DNA from: Takakia lepidozioides | Taxonomy: Eukaryota; Streptophyta; Takakiopsida; Takakiales; Takakiaceae | Direction of reading: 5' to 3' | DNA length: 64,000 nt | Assembly: GCA_030704615.1 (NCBI GenBank) | Contig: CM060733.1 | Location: forward strand, 58,216,001-58,280,000 | Notes under the pieces: model-generated | Seen by the model: only the letters and a program-made list of their open reading frames with translations | What the model was told of the DNA's origin: nothing | Database searches by the model: none | Position numbers and translations under genes: made by a program | Shown: piece after piece, positions 24,117 to 37,292 of the stretch | Numbering within the stretch: the first letter of the stretch is position 1 | Layout: each line of letters opens with the position of its first letter

Positions 24117-27100
24117 ATGCAGTCACGGAGGCTGCGGCAGCCGCGTTTGGCAGTTGGATTTCCGCTTCGATTTTCATTCAAGAACTTTGTGTGGCTGGTG
24201 TTGCTGCTCTCTCTTTTGGCCGTCTCCCCCACGATCTACCTTCACACCAAATTGCTTCTTCCTCAGGTATGATCTTAGCTGCATCTGCCATGATTGCATC
24301 TTATTATTTACAGTTGTTCAAACCCCCTCCCCCTCCTCTTAGGAGTACGGTAGTTTCCGCCTATGCATCACGTTAGAAAGACTATCTATTATCTGGGCGA
24401 TCCAGTGATTATGGTTTATTAGTAGGGAAACCACCGCGCTTGCCGATAGTGCAAAAAAAATCAGCTAATCAACCAGTGCAACATGTGAACCTATGTTGGG
24501 AATTTGTGCAAAGGTGCCAGCCCAGAGTCATTGATACTTATGCTAGCCATAGATCTACCCGGTAGTTTTGAAGCTGCTGCGCTTCACTGAAGGATGACAT
24601 CCATCTGAGAGTTAATGCATGTTTATATCCATTAACCAGCCAAAGTCAAATCTTGGATGGATCCCAAGAAGTGTCCGAGCCCCTAAAGATCAGTCGGAGT
24701 AATTATGGGATTAAATTCTACAGCGTCCATGACCGCTTTTGTGGACGTACAATCTAGAGGCAGCTGACTAGGATCACACTTTTAGGAGCAACTGATGAAC
24801 TTCACTTATACTTGCAACTGTCTTGCAGCAAATCTGCAATCTACCTACACAGAAGTATCTAGGTCATCGATTGCATGGTAGTGCTCTGAAAAAGTCTTAT
24901 CTGAGTGCAGGGAAGAAGATGGGACTGTGAGTGGTTACAACATCCGCCGCTAGTCTGTGCCCATGGGGGTGACTCGTCCCAAGCTCCTCCAAACACAGTA
25001 GGCAGAACGTCCTCTCTTGACATACAATTTCAGAGGTCCACAGTTTGTAGACCTCAGTTGTTGCTGCATAAAGGCTACGTAGCTTTTTTTTCTTGACCAT
25101 TGCTGTGTGTAACCCTATAGTTGCTGACAATGTTAGTGTGAGACGCCAGAGCTCTCTTATAGCCAAAAATGCCCGTTTGTGAGATTTGAGCTCTACTCCA
25201 GATGGCCAAAATAGGAACTTCATATCAATGGTGAGTGATGTCAGTGAAAAGAAGACTGAGGGTTGAGGGAGTAAAAAAGAATGTTGTTCTCATGGGGACA
25301 TCAGAGATACTTGGCTCACTGTAGTTGAGATGGAAGCCACAGAATTGTCTTCTTTGACATCTCCTCTTCAGCACTTGTAGGTCAATAGATTTACCATCAC
25401 TTTGTCTTCACTGGAGAAAAAAAAAGGCTTGTTCTACTAGTTTGCTGTGTGCAACTCCAATCCCTTTGGAGGAAAATAAGGGTGGCTTGAATCTGGTTGT
25501 ACTGGTTGGTGACTGGATGTCCCAATATTATGATGCATGATTTGAATTAACAGATGTATGGCAGATCGCAGCATACCGTCTGGCACTTGCCTCACGAGTG
25601 GACTGCATTGAAATTGATGCATCACGTACGCACGATGGGGTACTGGTGGCTCTTCATGACAGGTACCTCTTATACTATCTCAGTACATGTCAAGGTTCCA
25701 GTGTTGGTGAGGATTCACAAACGGGGAAGAAAGAGAGAGAGACTGGAGGTGACATGTTGTAGATGATGGGGCCAATGCTCATGCTTTGAAGGGCAGGGAT
25801 CTGCAGGCCATTTCTGGAGATAGAAGTGCACGTGTCGGCCATCTCAATGCTAGTGAGGTACTCTCAGGGCACGAGGTCCCACAGTGTCTTTCCTACTTTC
25901 TCAAAGGGGCTTGTGCATAGAGCTGTATGCTCTGTGAATCGCCGTACAATAACCTTCCTTCCCTTTCATTTTTTCCGTTCTATGTTTGTGCTTGAGTTTT
26001 ACTTCTCTTTGGTTTCATTTCTTCTGGTGCCTTTAGTTTTTGCCCTTGTTTTCAGGGTTGTTTTTTGTGTGCTTTCTGTTTTATGTGTTTATTGAGTTCT
26101 CATTGATTGTCAATACTGTTTCTTGGCTGGGTCCTCTTGTCACCCTTCCAGAAAGATGACAGAGACTCTATATGTTTTGATCTACTGTCTGCCACTGATG
26201 AAGTCAGTAAGGAGTGATAGCAGGTAGTCACTGCTATTGAAGATATGGTAGAATTGGCTTACTCTGCGATACTCTGAGATACTCTGAGATTGCTTACATT
26301 CTGTTGAGATTATACATTCTCATCTTTCTCTTTATTCCGTCTCCAAAGTTTGGAGTTGTACTCTACACTTACATGGATATCTGTTTCAAACGATTATGGT
26401 GGGAGTCATGACCCTATGGATCAATTTCACTCTCAGATGGTTTAGATTTGTTTGAGCTGCAGTGCGAAGTACAGAGGCATAGTTGGTCTATCTCTTTTTA
26501 TACACTCACTCAAAGGAGCTGGTTCTCAGTCTTGTCATCAGTTAATGGTTGTCGTGCATTTCCACAAGTGGTTTGGTTAGTGATTGAGACACTCAAGATT
26601 GCTGTGATTGGAATCTCTCAGTGATTCAGAAAATCTATGGGTGTACTTCTCCTCATGTATGCGATGGCTTGCAGATAAATGAACTTGATGCAGGCTTTGG
26701 ATTTCCCCTAAAATTTCACAAGCAACATGTGCCCACTATGGAAGCTGCTCTTCGGGTACTTCCATACTCTCACCAGTGTTCAGTTGAGAGCATGTCTTGA
26801 GAGAGACAGGGTGCATTGTACGGACATTTTACTTGAACCTCCTTGAGCAGAGGCTAACAGATTCTCCATCTCCATATGGGATGATTCTTTTTAGTGCCTT
26901 CTTGCAGTACGTAACTCAACATGTGAAGCAAGTTATAATTGATGTGAAAGTGGGACCTCCAGAGTTTGAGAAGGGCCTGGCTGCTGACATCTTCTCGGTG
27001 GTAAGTTCTTCTTGACCTTGATGTGGGTGTTGTTGTCAACTTATCCCTATGCATCTGATGTGACTCCATAACAGGCTACATCACTAGGATAAATGGAATT

Positions 27101-29236
27101 AGCGAGATTTGACTGCAGCTGAAGTAGTCCTTCTCCAAGTTGGAGCAACTCAGATGTGAGACTAAGGAGATAATACATAAAGATCCACCAGCCCACATAC
27201 AATCTGTAAATTGCAGCCCCTGTTCGTGGAGAATATTGTTGAGGGACCAGGCAGGTTGAATCAATTGGAAGGAATTTTAGTTTGACCTTTGAACCAAACT
27301 TTGCCTCTAGATGAACAGAGTGGCCATAGGAAAATCTTGAAGATAAGGCAGAGGTAGCTGTCTGTTTGAAATATGCCAATAAGTCTGGCGAGGGTCTGCA
27401 AATTCAAGCAGAAGTTCCTGAGTACATGCAGATTGATGCTTAAGCTGAAGGCCTGGGACCCAATATACACAAGTAACGGTGTATTTCTATGGTAGGCCAT
27501 TCGTAGGCTGCAATTTATGATGACTGTAGGAGGAGTGAGTTTTTAAATTTACAAGGGTTGAAATCAGAGAGCATTTGAAATGGGTAAGGTGTGTACTATG
27601 CCCTCTCCTCGACTTTGTAAATGCCAGTCAAGAAGCTGATTTGCTATCTTTTACTAGAAGCACAGTGGTGCTACCTGGTTAGGATGAATAAGAGAGAGAA
27701 GGAAAAGGTTGTTGTGCTACTTGACACAGGATCATGACACATGTTAATAACTCACAGGAGACACTATGACAATTTATCCATGCAGATTAGAAAGGTGGAG
27801 TGCAGCAACTGCGTAATGTGGTCCAAAGGGGATGACATTGTGCGGGAGTTTATGCACTGGTCTTCAGATGCAGGGGTGAGGGTTTTCATCCATTTTTTTG
27901 TTTTTCTTGGTTTGAAGAGTGAACTCTTAAACTAGATCATTTTTGCAGATTGAGGGATCACAGGAGCTCACAGATAATACTGCTTGGGTGGGTTTGGTTG
28001 AGCAGTCAATGGGCTATATTGTGATGAAGGACACACTGAGTGGCAAAGTGAGCAAGTTGTTGCGGATGGAGGGAGCCGGTGTTATCGGTGCCTATCATGG
28101 TCTTGTCAATGCCCAACTGGTGTCAACTGCCCACAGGTGACAAGTTCCCCCTACTCCAGCAATCATGAACCATGTAAACAGTGCAAACTTAATTACAAAT
28201 GCCTTCATTAGACTTAGCTTTCGGAGGAAGAAAAAGGTGCTTGAGGACAATTCAGAGTGACACCATTTACCACGTTCACCGAATGAGATAATGAGTGCTT
28301 GTGGGTGCATTTATCGTCCCGGAAGAGAAAAAATGATGCCAATGCATGCTGAACTGATGGCCTCTTCATCCTGAAGGGCTACTGCCTTCAATTTAGGAAC
28401 CAGTTGACCCAGTGAATGCCCCTTTGTAGCTGGGTTGACTGTAATGGGTGACATCAGTTTGAACCTACAGCCACCTACAACCTACAGTTAACCACTTGCT
28501 AGGGCAACTTTCAATATAAAGCCCCTTGCTCTGTAGGACCAGGAGTCTGTCTGTGTCTTCTGTGGTTGTCTAAATCCAAGTTGTGTGCTACAAACAAACG
28601 GGAATGGTCTTTTTGAAAATTTTCTCACTGTGGAAGGTGGAATCTGTGATCCCATTTTGTGGGTAATTGGTCTTCCATTTTGCCTTGCCTTCCTGTGAAT
28701 GGACTGCTTAGGTAACCTTCAACATGCTAAACTCAAAGTAACATTGTAACATACTCTCCGGTTCATAAAATATTTCCAGTGTCTTGTGCCCTGTTTTCAC
28801 CAGATGGAAAACTTAAAAAGGTCATGCAATGGATCCAGTTACTTTGAAATAGCAGCAAGCATTGTACGTATGGAATTGGTGGCTTTCTGTCAGTGAAGCT
28901 TTGGATGATCTTCCTTGGAAACTCATCCAAAGTTGGCCTCAGGCATCTCCTGATTTGTTAGCATGGCATTAAGAAATAGAAAGTGCACCTCTTCTGACAA
29001 CAGCAGCTGCCTAAGAACTCGCGTGGCAGTGATGTAGTAGTCCCAATTCTAACCTGAGTATGCTTTCTATTTGCAGGGCTGGAAAGAAACTGTTTGTTTG
29101 GACGGTCGATGACGAGTCAGCAATGACACAGATGCTTAGGGCTAGGGTGGACGGAATTGTGACCAGTCTCCCCAACTTACTTCAACAGGTTATGAATGCG
29201 GAGAGACAACAGTGCTCAATCAATGGTTTCTCTTAG
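24117..29236 (+). CDS. GDPD: Glycerophosphodiester phosphodiesterase, membrane-anchored
   Basis: Hydrolyses glycerophosphodiesters to glycerol-3-phosphate and an alcohol. Nine exons: 24117-24266, 24911-24997, 25565-25662, 25797-25857, 26675-26755, 26908-27000, 27786-27875, 27949-28136, 29077-29236. All are GT-AG and join in phase, giving 335 aa. Residues ~23-44 (NFVWLVLLLSLLAVSPTIYL) form one membrane segment after a basic head, so a signal anchor is likely. The GDPD barrel follows: LVCAHGGDSS with H68, CIEID with E95 and D97, and ALHDRDL with H110. Later come LDAGFGFP, QVIIDVKVGPP and DGIVTSLPNLL. The first ATG follows an in-frame TGA 15 bases upstream, which fixes the start; a longer open frame from 23813 is in a different phase and cannot join exon 2. 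The usual HRG is HGG here. It diverges from PNPase. The plant GDPD4-like clade is my best guess. Confidence 0.9.
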
Positions 29237-30087
29237 ACTCTTTTGTCTCCGTACCCTTGTTTCCCACTGCATTGCAACTGATAGGCACACACTGCAAGCT
29301 AGAGGGCTAGAGCAGAAGTGACGTAATCAACTCCATGCCTTCTAGTATGGTGTTAATATTTGCCCAAATGCTAACATTGAATACCTTGATGACTGGATGA
29401 TGATTGGCTGTGGGCCAATGTAGTTTCAGGTTGCTAATTCCACAACCAGCTCTTGGAGGGGCAGTATTCTACAGGGAATCTGTCCTGTAGGGTATGTCGC
29501 AGCCACCGTTTTCAGGAATTGGTTTTCGATTACATCTCCTGTGAATTCCCCCTCTTTCGTCCTGTCCCCTTTTACCTTCTTTACACCATTGTCTGCACGG
29601 TAACTAAAGACTATATTTGACCTTCTCAAGAGTGGTAAGAAATGCTGAAGTTGATGGTTAATGTTTATACCATAGTAGAAAGTCTGATTACTAAGACCTG
29701 TTTCCAACATACATTAGAGGAAAATTGTACACAGTACCTTTATTTGTCTCTTCCATGTATTGCTAGCACCAGCTGTGCATTAGCTGCACAATTTGTGTGC
29801 CCCTCAAATCCTTTTGGAAAACAGTGTCAGAGTGAGTCAGAAAGTACTAGGCAGATCTCACCCGAAATATTTACAGAGAGAACGCAATTAGTACTCCAAC
29901 TCTGAAGGCTCATCCCTTTTAAATTCATTCTTAGAATTGTGCACACGTGGCTCCAAGAAGGTTAGCGAAGAATGCTGAAGTGGCTTTTTTTTTTTTTTTG
30001 GGGCCTAGAGTCTATTCAAAAGTTGCCAAATGTGGCCATGATCTCATAAGTGCAATAGAAAAGTAGTGGCCATAGGTGGGAAAATAC
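29237..30087. other. GDPD downstream region, no gene seen
   Basis: Probably holds the 3' UTR of GDPD at its start. A short hairpin (CTACAGG...CCTGTAG) lies at about 29470-29492 and a T-run at about 29986-29999. No coding evidence. Confidence 0.4.
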
Positions 30088-30300
30088 CAGTGTTGGACTG
30101 GTATATGCACTAGTATTAGATACCAAACGTCTGGTATCATTTGGGAGAATACTTGGTCATATACCAGATCAGTATATATCAGTATACCAGTACTCTCCGG
30201 CCGTCTTCCTCATTTATATTATGGTATGTGTACATATACCTATATACTTGTACTTGTGTATATCTACTTCTTTATGTATATTTTACTTGTTACACCTGAA
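30088..30300 (+). mobile_element. Truncated hAT-like element end
   Basis: Starts with CAGTGTTGGACTGGTATA and is clearly homologous, with indels, to the first ~280 bases of the complete element at 50363-50867, including GGGAGAATACTTGGTCATAT and CCGTCTTCCTCATTTA. After about 30300 the similarity stops, and no matching right end or target duplication was found nearby, so this is a truncated copy. Confidence 0.6.
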
Positions 30301-30644
30301 GGTTGACAAGCATAATAGAACAATTCACATTTCTTATGCAAATGTTTTGCCAAGACCTCTTGAGGGTGATAGCATATATATGAAAAGCAGCATTTAACAT
30401 TGAAGGAAATACAATCCACTCAAGCTTAGGTATATCTTTAAATCACAATAATTTGATGACAAACGTGACACATTAATTAATATGACCAATTACAACTTAT
30501 AGGTATAGATGATATCCTCTCATAGGCACCCAAATATTTTCATTCATAGACAAGAGATTACGTTCTATAAAAACACATACACAACAAACCTTTTGGAAAT
30601 TTAGATGTCATTGTCACCAGTTATTTTATATCGAGTTCCACCCA

Positions 30645-31190
30645 TTAGGGGAATGCTAAACCGTAAGCAGCTCACGTGAGTTAAAAAATCCGTGCGCAGA
30701 ATTCTGCTCACGTTCCAAGGTGACGTGGACTGCATAGGGCCTATAGCCGCGGACAACAAAAGGTACAAAAGTCCTATTACCGCAGGTAGGAGATGTCAAA
30801 ATGCGAGCAGTAGTCCATATTTTTGCAAACACAATAAGTCCACAAATGGGACAATTCTCCCCCCAAATCATCACTTCAGTCTTCTGCTATGATTTATGAG
30901 CAAATTTTTTATTTTTTATTTTTATTTTTTGCGTTTTGGGTAGATGTCGTGATGATCATCACTCTACTCTGATTTCTGAGTTTTATTTTATTTTATTTGT
31001 TTATTTGTTTATTTGTTTATTTGGTATTTGGGGGGATGTCGTGATGATCGTCAACGATCATCACTTCTGCTCTGATTTCAGAGTTTTTTTTTGGGGGGAG
31101 GGCATCTGGGTAGATGTCGGGTACATTTGCTCAAGCTTTGTGTACAGAGTGTGAGCCTGCTCACGTCGTAGCTTCTCTCCACCCCTTAGA
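30645..31190. mobile_element. Possible MITE with imperfect TIRs and repeated palindromes
   Basis: The left end (TAGGGGAATGCTAAACC..AAGCAGCTCACG) and the complement of the right end (TAAGGGGTGG..AAGCTACGACGTGAGCAG) are similar but imperfect. The interior holds three tandem-like copies of a unit with GTAGATGTCG (about 30941, 31034 and 31111); the perfect 14-base palindrome GTGATGATCATCAC occurs once, and a split version (GTGATGATCGTCAACG..) once. No transposase and no clear target duplication. Confidence 0.4.
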
Positions 31191-31894
31191 GATACTTGGA
31201 TATTCAAAATAAAATAAAATAAAATGAGTATATGCGATGTTCATTTTTGGCTTGATAAAATAAGATGTTACACATTAATACAAGTCATGAGACAAAATGA
31301 TCAAACATTTATTGAAATCTTTAATCGATTTCGAACGACATCAAATGCAACTGATGATATAAAAAACATGAACAATGTATGTTATAGACCGCCACGTCCG
31401 TCAAATCCAACATTACCTCATTTATTTTTCACAAACTCACATATTCAAACACTCAATGAAAATATTTTTAACCGAACAGAAGGACAAATTTTTCATTCAA
31501 AACAATAGAAGTCCATCATCCATTATGTCCTTCGTACGTCAAACCTCCTCTTTATGCCAATAAAACTGCGGGTTTACATACGCGCGTGAAACCCAACATG
31601 CAGCTAGTTGAATTTTGTGGATGCAACTATAACATCCAAAATGGTTTAGTAAATAGAGCCGAAGGGATTGTCAAACATGACACAACTTCATCACCATACA
31701 CTTTGGATATATTTTCATAATAAACTAATAGGGACATGAAACACGAGCTTCTTATTCACCTATATATCAAAACAACAACGATATATGCAAGTCTTAGACT
31801 CCAATTGCTCAAGAAATTCTATTTACGGCTAATCTTGACACCACTGATTTCTGTTGAGTGGTTTATAATTAGTATTTATAAGTGTTGTACATTC

Positions 31895-32603
31895 CAGTGT
31901 TGTACTGGTATGTGCCAGTAGGCCGGGGTATGTGCACTGGTATGAGTAAGGGTATTGTAGAACATATTAGTTGGGTATGTCTTGGGGCATATACCCCGGC
32001 TATAACATGGACCCGGGTTTTGAACACTGGACCTACCCCCCTACCTACCATACCAGTCTAAGTATGAACTACTTTCATACTCCGCTTGAGACCCATATTG
32101 AGGATTGATGAACCCAAGGTATGTAATTATACAATAGGGGTAGAAGGTATGGCGTACAATGATCAGCATACAAGGTACAATATGCAGGATTTTTTCAGTT
32201 TTTGTCATGGCATCGAGCTTTTCTCCCATTTGTTATAATCCAGCCTTACAATACAAAGACCTTCACTAATTTATGAGCAATACAAATGAGTTCGCATGGA
32301 CATGTGTGATTGCAATTTTTTTTCTACCTTTTGTATGTTGCCCTCAATCTGGTTTTAATTTCAGCTTTGAATACAGCATGATGACTGTTAGGGTATACCA
32401 TACTATTGCACATGCTCCCCCCCTATGTCATTTGAGTTCTTGCCATACCCATGCCTAGGACCAGGGTATCTCAAAATTGGAAATACCCATACCCATCCTA
32501 TAACCCACCCTGGCCAGTCCTCCAGGCCCTAGTAGTTGGACCCAAGAGCCAAGTTGGACCTACCAGTCTGGTATGCCAAAATGGACATACCAGTACAACA
32601 CTG
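31895..32603. mobile_element. Non-autonomous hAT-like element, 709 bp
   Basis: Perfect 19-bp terminal inverted repeats, CAGTGTTGTACTGGTATGT, are flanked by an almost identical 8-bp duplication (GTACATTC at 31887-31894, GTATATTC at 32604-32611). CAGTGTTG ends with 8-bp duplications are the hallmark of the hAT superfamily. The interior repeats ACTGGTATG-like words near both ends, as expected for subterminal transposase sites. No transposase frame. Confidence 0.8.
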
Positions 32604-32611
32604 GTATATTC

Positions 32612-34894
32612 TTATTGAATATGTGAAGAAAAAATAAAATAAAATAAAAATTACAGCAGATTTGACAAAAATGAACAATGTTGAAGTTCAAAAATGTGAT
32701 CTATATAAGTTTTATACATCAAAACCTTAACAAGTAGAGTTAAAATATTTAAACATAAAATTAAATAGATTTACATATATTTAGTATCTATCATAGAGTT
32801 TTTTTTTGTGTATTTATAATATATTAATATATATAATTTCAATTATCAAAATCTAGACAAGAGACAAGAATCCAATATTAAGGGTTTTGACATTTTGTTA
32901 GCTATTACCATTATATATACCTTCTGTGTGAGCAACAAAAAATATTGATGCTCCACTGAACTCACTACGCCATAATCTGATGTAGATATGTGGATATACT
33001 CGCAGGTGGGCTGTTCGTGGACATGGAGTGGCTATCCAAGTTGAAAGACCTTGTCCCGGACCCGGAGACAAGAGGTAGGATTAGGGCGAAGATGTTCGAC
33101 AAAACACTCGACCTCCATATATGATATTTGATGACGACGATGATGTAGCAGTGATAGCTTCGTTGTATGCCCTCATTGAAACCCCAGTCCCTATATGTGG
33201 GCAGAGTTACAACATTAGATTATTCTCAAATTTTGTTGCTTGAATTCTTGCGCAAATCCATCTTGTTCCTTTTATGCAAATCATATTTTGTTTTTCTTCA
33301 CGCCTAATGTCAGTATTAATTTGTAGTATTCCGTGGATTTTTCATGGGAGACATGCTTGAAATATAGTGATGTCAGACTTGTTTTTTTGTATGTATTCAC
33401 TATAGAAGATGCAGGCCGAAGACAAGCAAGCTCAATCGAGAACACATTTTGGAATGATTTGCCCAATGCAATCTTGTTAGGAGACAAAGTATTGCGGCGG
33501 AGTTGCGGTGCTGCTGGGTGTGGTTTGACTTGTGGAGAGAGAAATAAATAAATAATACTTGATTATGTCCATGGGAGCCGCTAATAACCCAATAGATACC
33601 ACAAAACAAAACCATGGAACTATTTTGACACTGTGACACTCAGAAATATAGAATGAAAGATGACTTCTTGAAATTTGTGTATATGTGTGAGAGTGAGAAG
33701 AGATTGTGCCTTGTAAACTTACCTTTGCACCATAAATTTGCTTACTACTTAGGTTGGTGTCTGTCAATTTCTCCGTCAAGTCTTTTTGTATAGCCTTGCT
33801 CACACCTCCTGACAAGAGAACAAAACCAGAACTAGGTTACCAGCAGTTATACATGAGGCCAGTCATAATATTGGAGGCAATGAATCTGGTTCAGTCTGTT
33901 TAGTTTTCTTGATCAATAATGTGGGAATGTTTTATTCGCAGGTGAATATGAGGATGCTAAGAGAAGGAAAATCTTTGGATTGCTTGAAACCATCATTTCA
34001 GATATATTACTTTCCTCTCACATATTTTCCCCTGTTATCACACTTGCATACTTGCTTCTATATAATTGTATTGTATTATCTTGATGTCAGCTAGAGCAAC
34101 ACCATCAACCGGAGTGACAACATCTACAGATCTGATGTCGTGACACCCTTGGGCTAAGAAGCTGGTCGAGCACATCGTTGAATGAGTTGTAGAAAACTCA
34201 TTATTTGTGGATCCAAACACCGTGTTCAAGTTGTCTTTCCCCGCAATTTCTACGGAAGGGATGCCCGACCGCTTCTTGACTGAGGGTGACTCGTGGAGAT
34301 ACATGGGACGTGAGAAGTATCAAGAAGTGCGCAATGCACTTTTAAGGTTGAAAAATATAGGAATGGGATGTACACCAGATTTACCTATGAAGACACATGA
34401 AACTAACGGAAGTATGCATGATTACTTAGAAGTAGGCTTGTACGGCAACATTGGGAGTGAGAAATCTCATATTCAAGCGGCACTAGCATGTGATTGCACA
34501 CAAAATACAATGTTAATAGTATGTATGATATTCACATAAAAATATGATCGACGTCATAGACCTTCAAATGTCTTGGCTGAGCCTAATGAACACTGATAAT
34601 CAACCCGATAAGCATTGATTACATCACATTTAATGAGACTGAACATCGAAGGCTGGTCGGAGTCCGGCGGTGAGCACATTACAAGATGCATTATGCATAT
34701 GGACCGCAAGATAAACTAACGAAAAATTATGAAGCTCGGGATATGATTCAGAGACCTCGACAAGCTGGTCAAAGTAGTCGATGACAAAAAGTAGGATGAG
34801 GAGAGAGCATTAAAAGATGATGTCGTTGTTCATTTGGTATTTTTTATCATTATTTTCATCCCAAATGTAGCTTGAATCGAAAATTTCTGTTGAT
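32612..34894. other. AT-rich stretch with coding-like debris
   Basis: No intact gene. A peptide at about 33006-33121 (GLFVDMEWLSKLKDLVPD) follows a possible splice acceptor, and an open frame at 34207-34539 is readable (containing ETNGSMHDYLEVGLYGNIG). I recognise neither. They may be N-terminal remains of the MULE downstream or of another element. Confidence 0.3.
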
Positions 34895-36339
34895 GTGGCA
34901 GAAAGACCTTGTCATGGTCATTTAGATGCAGTTTCTGTACGCAGCTGGCATGAACTTTCTCATTTATCACGTCGACTCAAATATTGGGTTGAGTCCAAAC
35001 TTGTTCAAAACAATACACCGTCACAAGTGATTATGGAACATGAGGACATGTTGAATCTTGTGAGAGGAAGAGATCCACATCGGCAAGCATCCAAAGATGA
35101 TATGCTTACGAGAAAAGATGTTGACAACATTGCATTACATTTACACAAAATTTAGTACAGGTTTCATGAAGAAGAAGTGCTCAGTGTGAGGATGAAAATA
35201 AATCTATGTCCTGATAAGGTTTTTTTCTATCAAGAACATTTTGGGTCTCCAAACTACGTGGCAAAAAGAGATGATGATAAAACATGGCCACAAGAAAATG
35301 GTATCATGTGATGCTACATTTGTTACTAACAAATTCAAGGTAATCCAATATATATTTGTGGATTTGTTTTGCATTTATCTAAAAGTCACATATACATTAC
35401 AAGTTTGTTGAAATTTGTATTACTATATCATGTAATGGTCATAAATTTGTTTATATGTATTATGTCAACCAAATCTAATTTAATTTTCTGTGTCGATTTT
35501 GTATGTGTACACTATCCATAGAATATCACAATATATATTGCAAGTTTGTTGATCTTTATATTATTATATGTGATAGTACTACTTTTATGTATTATGTCAA
35601 GTTGTAATTAAAATTTATGTGTTATTGTTTGTTTGCAGTACCTATTATTCACACTGTTGGTATTTGACGAATTTCAAAATGAGATACCTGTTGCATGGGT
35701 TATAACGGAAACCCAGACTGCAACATCTTTGATTGTTTGGATGACAAGGTTGAGAGAAGATATGCTTGCAGTACCTCCATACAATTGGAATCCCAACAAC
35801 TTCACGGTCGTTGATTGTGATGCAGAAATCACTGATATTAAGTAAGAATAGAAAATAAAATATTCAACAATAATCTCATTGTAAGCATGTTTATATGATT
35901 ACACTGTAGCATGCGTAGTTTCATGTTTTGAACACAATTTTTTGTTTGTCCATGTTCTATATGCAGAACTGTTTGAGGCAATCAAATGCAACTTCTTACG
36001 GTGTCATTGGCATATCAAACGAGCATGGCTAAAAAATGTCATAAAAAATATTAAAACTTGGGATATTACAATTTTCTGAGGGCTAGAAAATATCATATAT
36101 TGCAAAGGAACATTCGGCGTTCAGCTACGTCGTAGGATGGATGAAGTGCATGAAAAGCTCCACAACCTACAATCAACGTATTTCAAGAGGAGGATTTTCG
36201 AAATTATTTCATCCGGGAATGGAGAGGTGACAAACTTGGTAAGTGCTTTGTTTCATAGTAAAATTAAACATATTACATAATATTATGATATGTATTTTTT
36301 TAAGAAAAAATCTGATTTATCTTCGTACTTATTTTGATG

Positions 36340-36400
<61 letters not shown>

Positions 36401-36405
36401 TGTGC
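36340..36405. repeat. (TA)n(TG)n microsatellite
   Basis: A TA run passes into a long TG run of about 25 units with one interruption, inside the MULE relic. Confidence 0.95.
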
Positions 36406-36513
36406 GCAAATATATAATATGTAACAAATTAGTGGTCAAAATGTGTTCCAAACTGAATATCGTGAATCAATGTATAAATGAAGTTAGGCTATAGGTTAAT
36501 ATCAGGTAAATAC

Positions 36514-37292
36514 CAGTGTTGGCCGGGTATCACATTTTGGGCATATTGAAGGGTCCGGGTAAGGCATATTCATTTAAAGTGGTATGCAGGCGGTTATATG
36601 TAATATAGGGGTTCAAAAATTAAGTCGGTTACAGATTATCAAGAGAAGGGTCCCCAAAAAAAGTGTCTCGGTTATCAATATGCCGGTTATCCAAGTGGAA
36701 GACTACAGGGTCCTATATTACGGTCATCAATAGTGGTTTTATTTTTTGATTTAAAAAAAAAAGGAAACACCTGGCTCACAAATTATGCCCCTCGAGAGGA
36801 GAAATTGATTTTCAGCTATAATATATTCAGAGGTTATTTTTTCCTCTTGTATCTCTCGGACATTCATGTCCTTATTATAAAGCTTGAGGCCTCCGTCCCT
36901 CTTATTTATATATATAGATAGATAGATTTCAAGAGGACCAAAAAATAATAGTAATAACACATATCAAAAACCTTAATGGAGGGATGACAGAATTGATTGA
37001 AAAGATGTCAATGGCGGCGTGACAGAGCAGACATGCATTCTTGCATGGCGGCGAAATCAAATCAGTTAAAAGCATTTCTCTTGGACCCTGCACCTCCATT
37101 ATCTCTTGCACCCTTACAATCACGACGCCCGGTTCTCTAGTCGGTTAGCAACTTCAATGGCCTTTGCTGGTTCCCTTCCATAGCCGGGTCCCTGCGAGTT
37201 TAGGGTTTAGGGTTTAGGGTTTAGACCCTAAAATCCTAAACCCTAATACTCGCCGGGTATGAATGTCTAAATGCCATACCCGGCGAACACTG
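36514..37292. mobile_element. Non-autonomous hAT-like element, 779 bp
   Basis: Ends CAGTGTTGGCCGGGTAT and ATACCCGGCGAACACTG match at 16 of 17 positions. They are flanked by a perfect 8-bp duplication GTAAATAC (36506-36513 and 37293-37300), so the insertion is well defined. It splits the MULE relic and is therefore younger than it. The last ~100 bases contain telomere-type repeats in both orientations. Confidence 0.85.
37197..37248. repeat. Interstitial telomere-type repeats, inverted
   Basis: Three and a half units of TTTAGGG, the Arabidopsis-type plant telomere repeat, are followed at once by CCCTAAA-type units in the opposite sense, all inside the hAT-like element close to its right end. 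Confidence 0.85.

Noticed and set aside
23813-24376. Open frame of 187 codons, plus strand
   Set aside because: It overlaps GDPD exon 1 in another phase, ends before any conserved domain and cannot join exon 2 without a stop; the frame from 24117 gives a membrane anchor and joins correctly.
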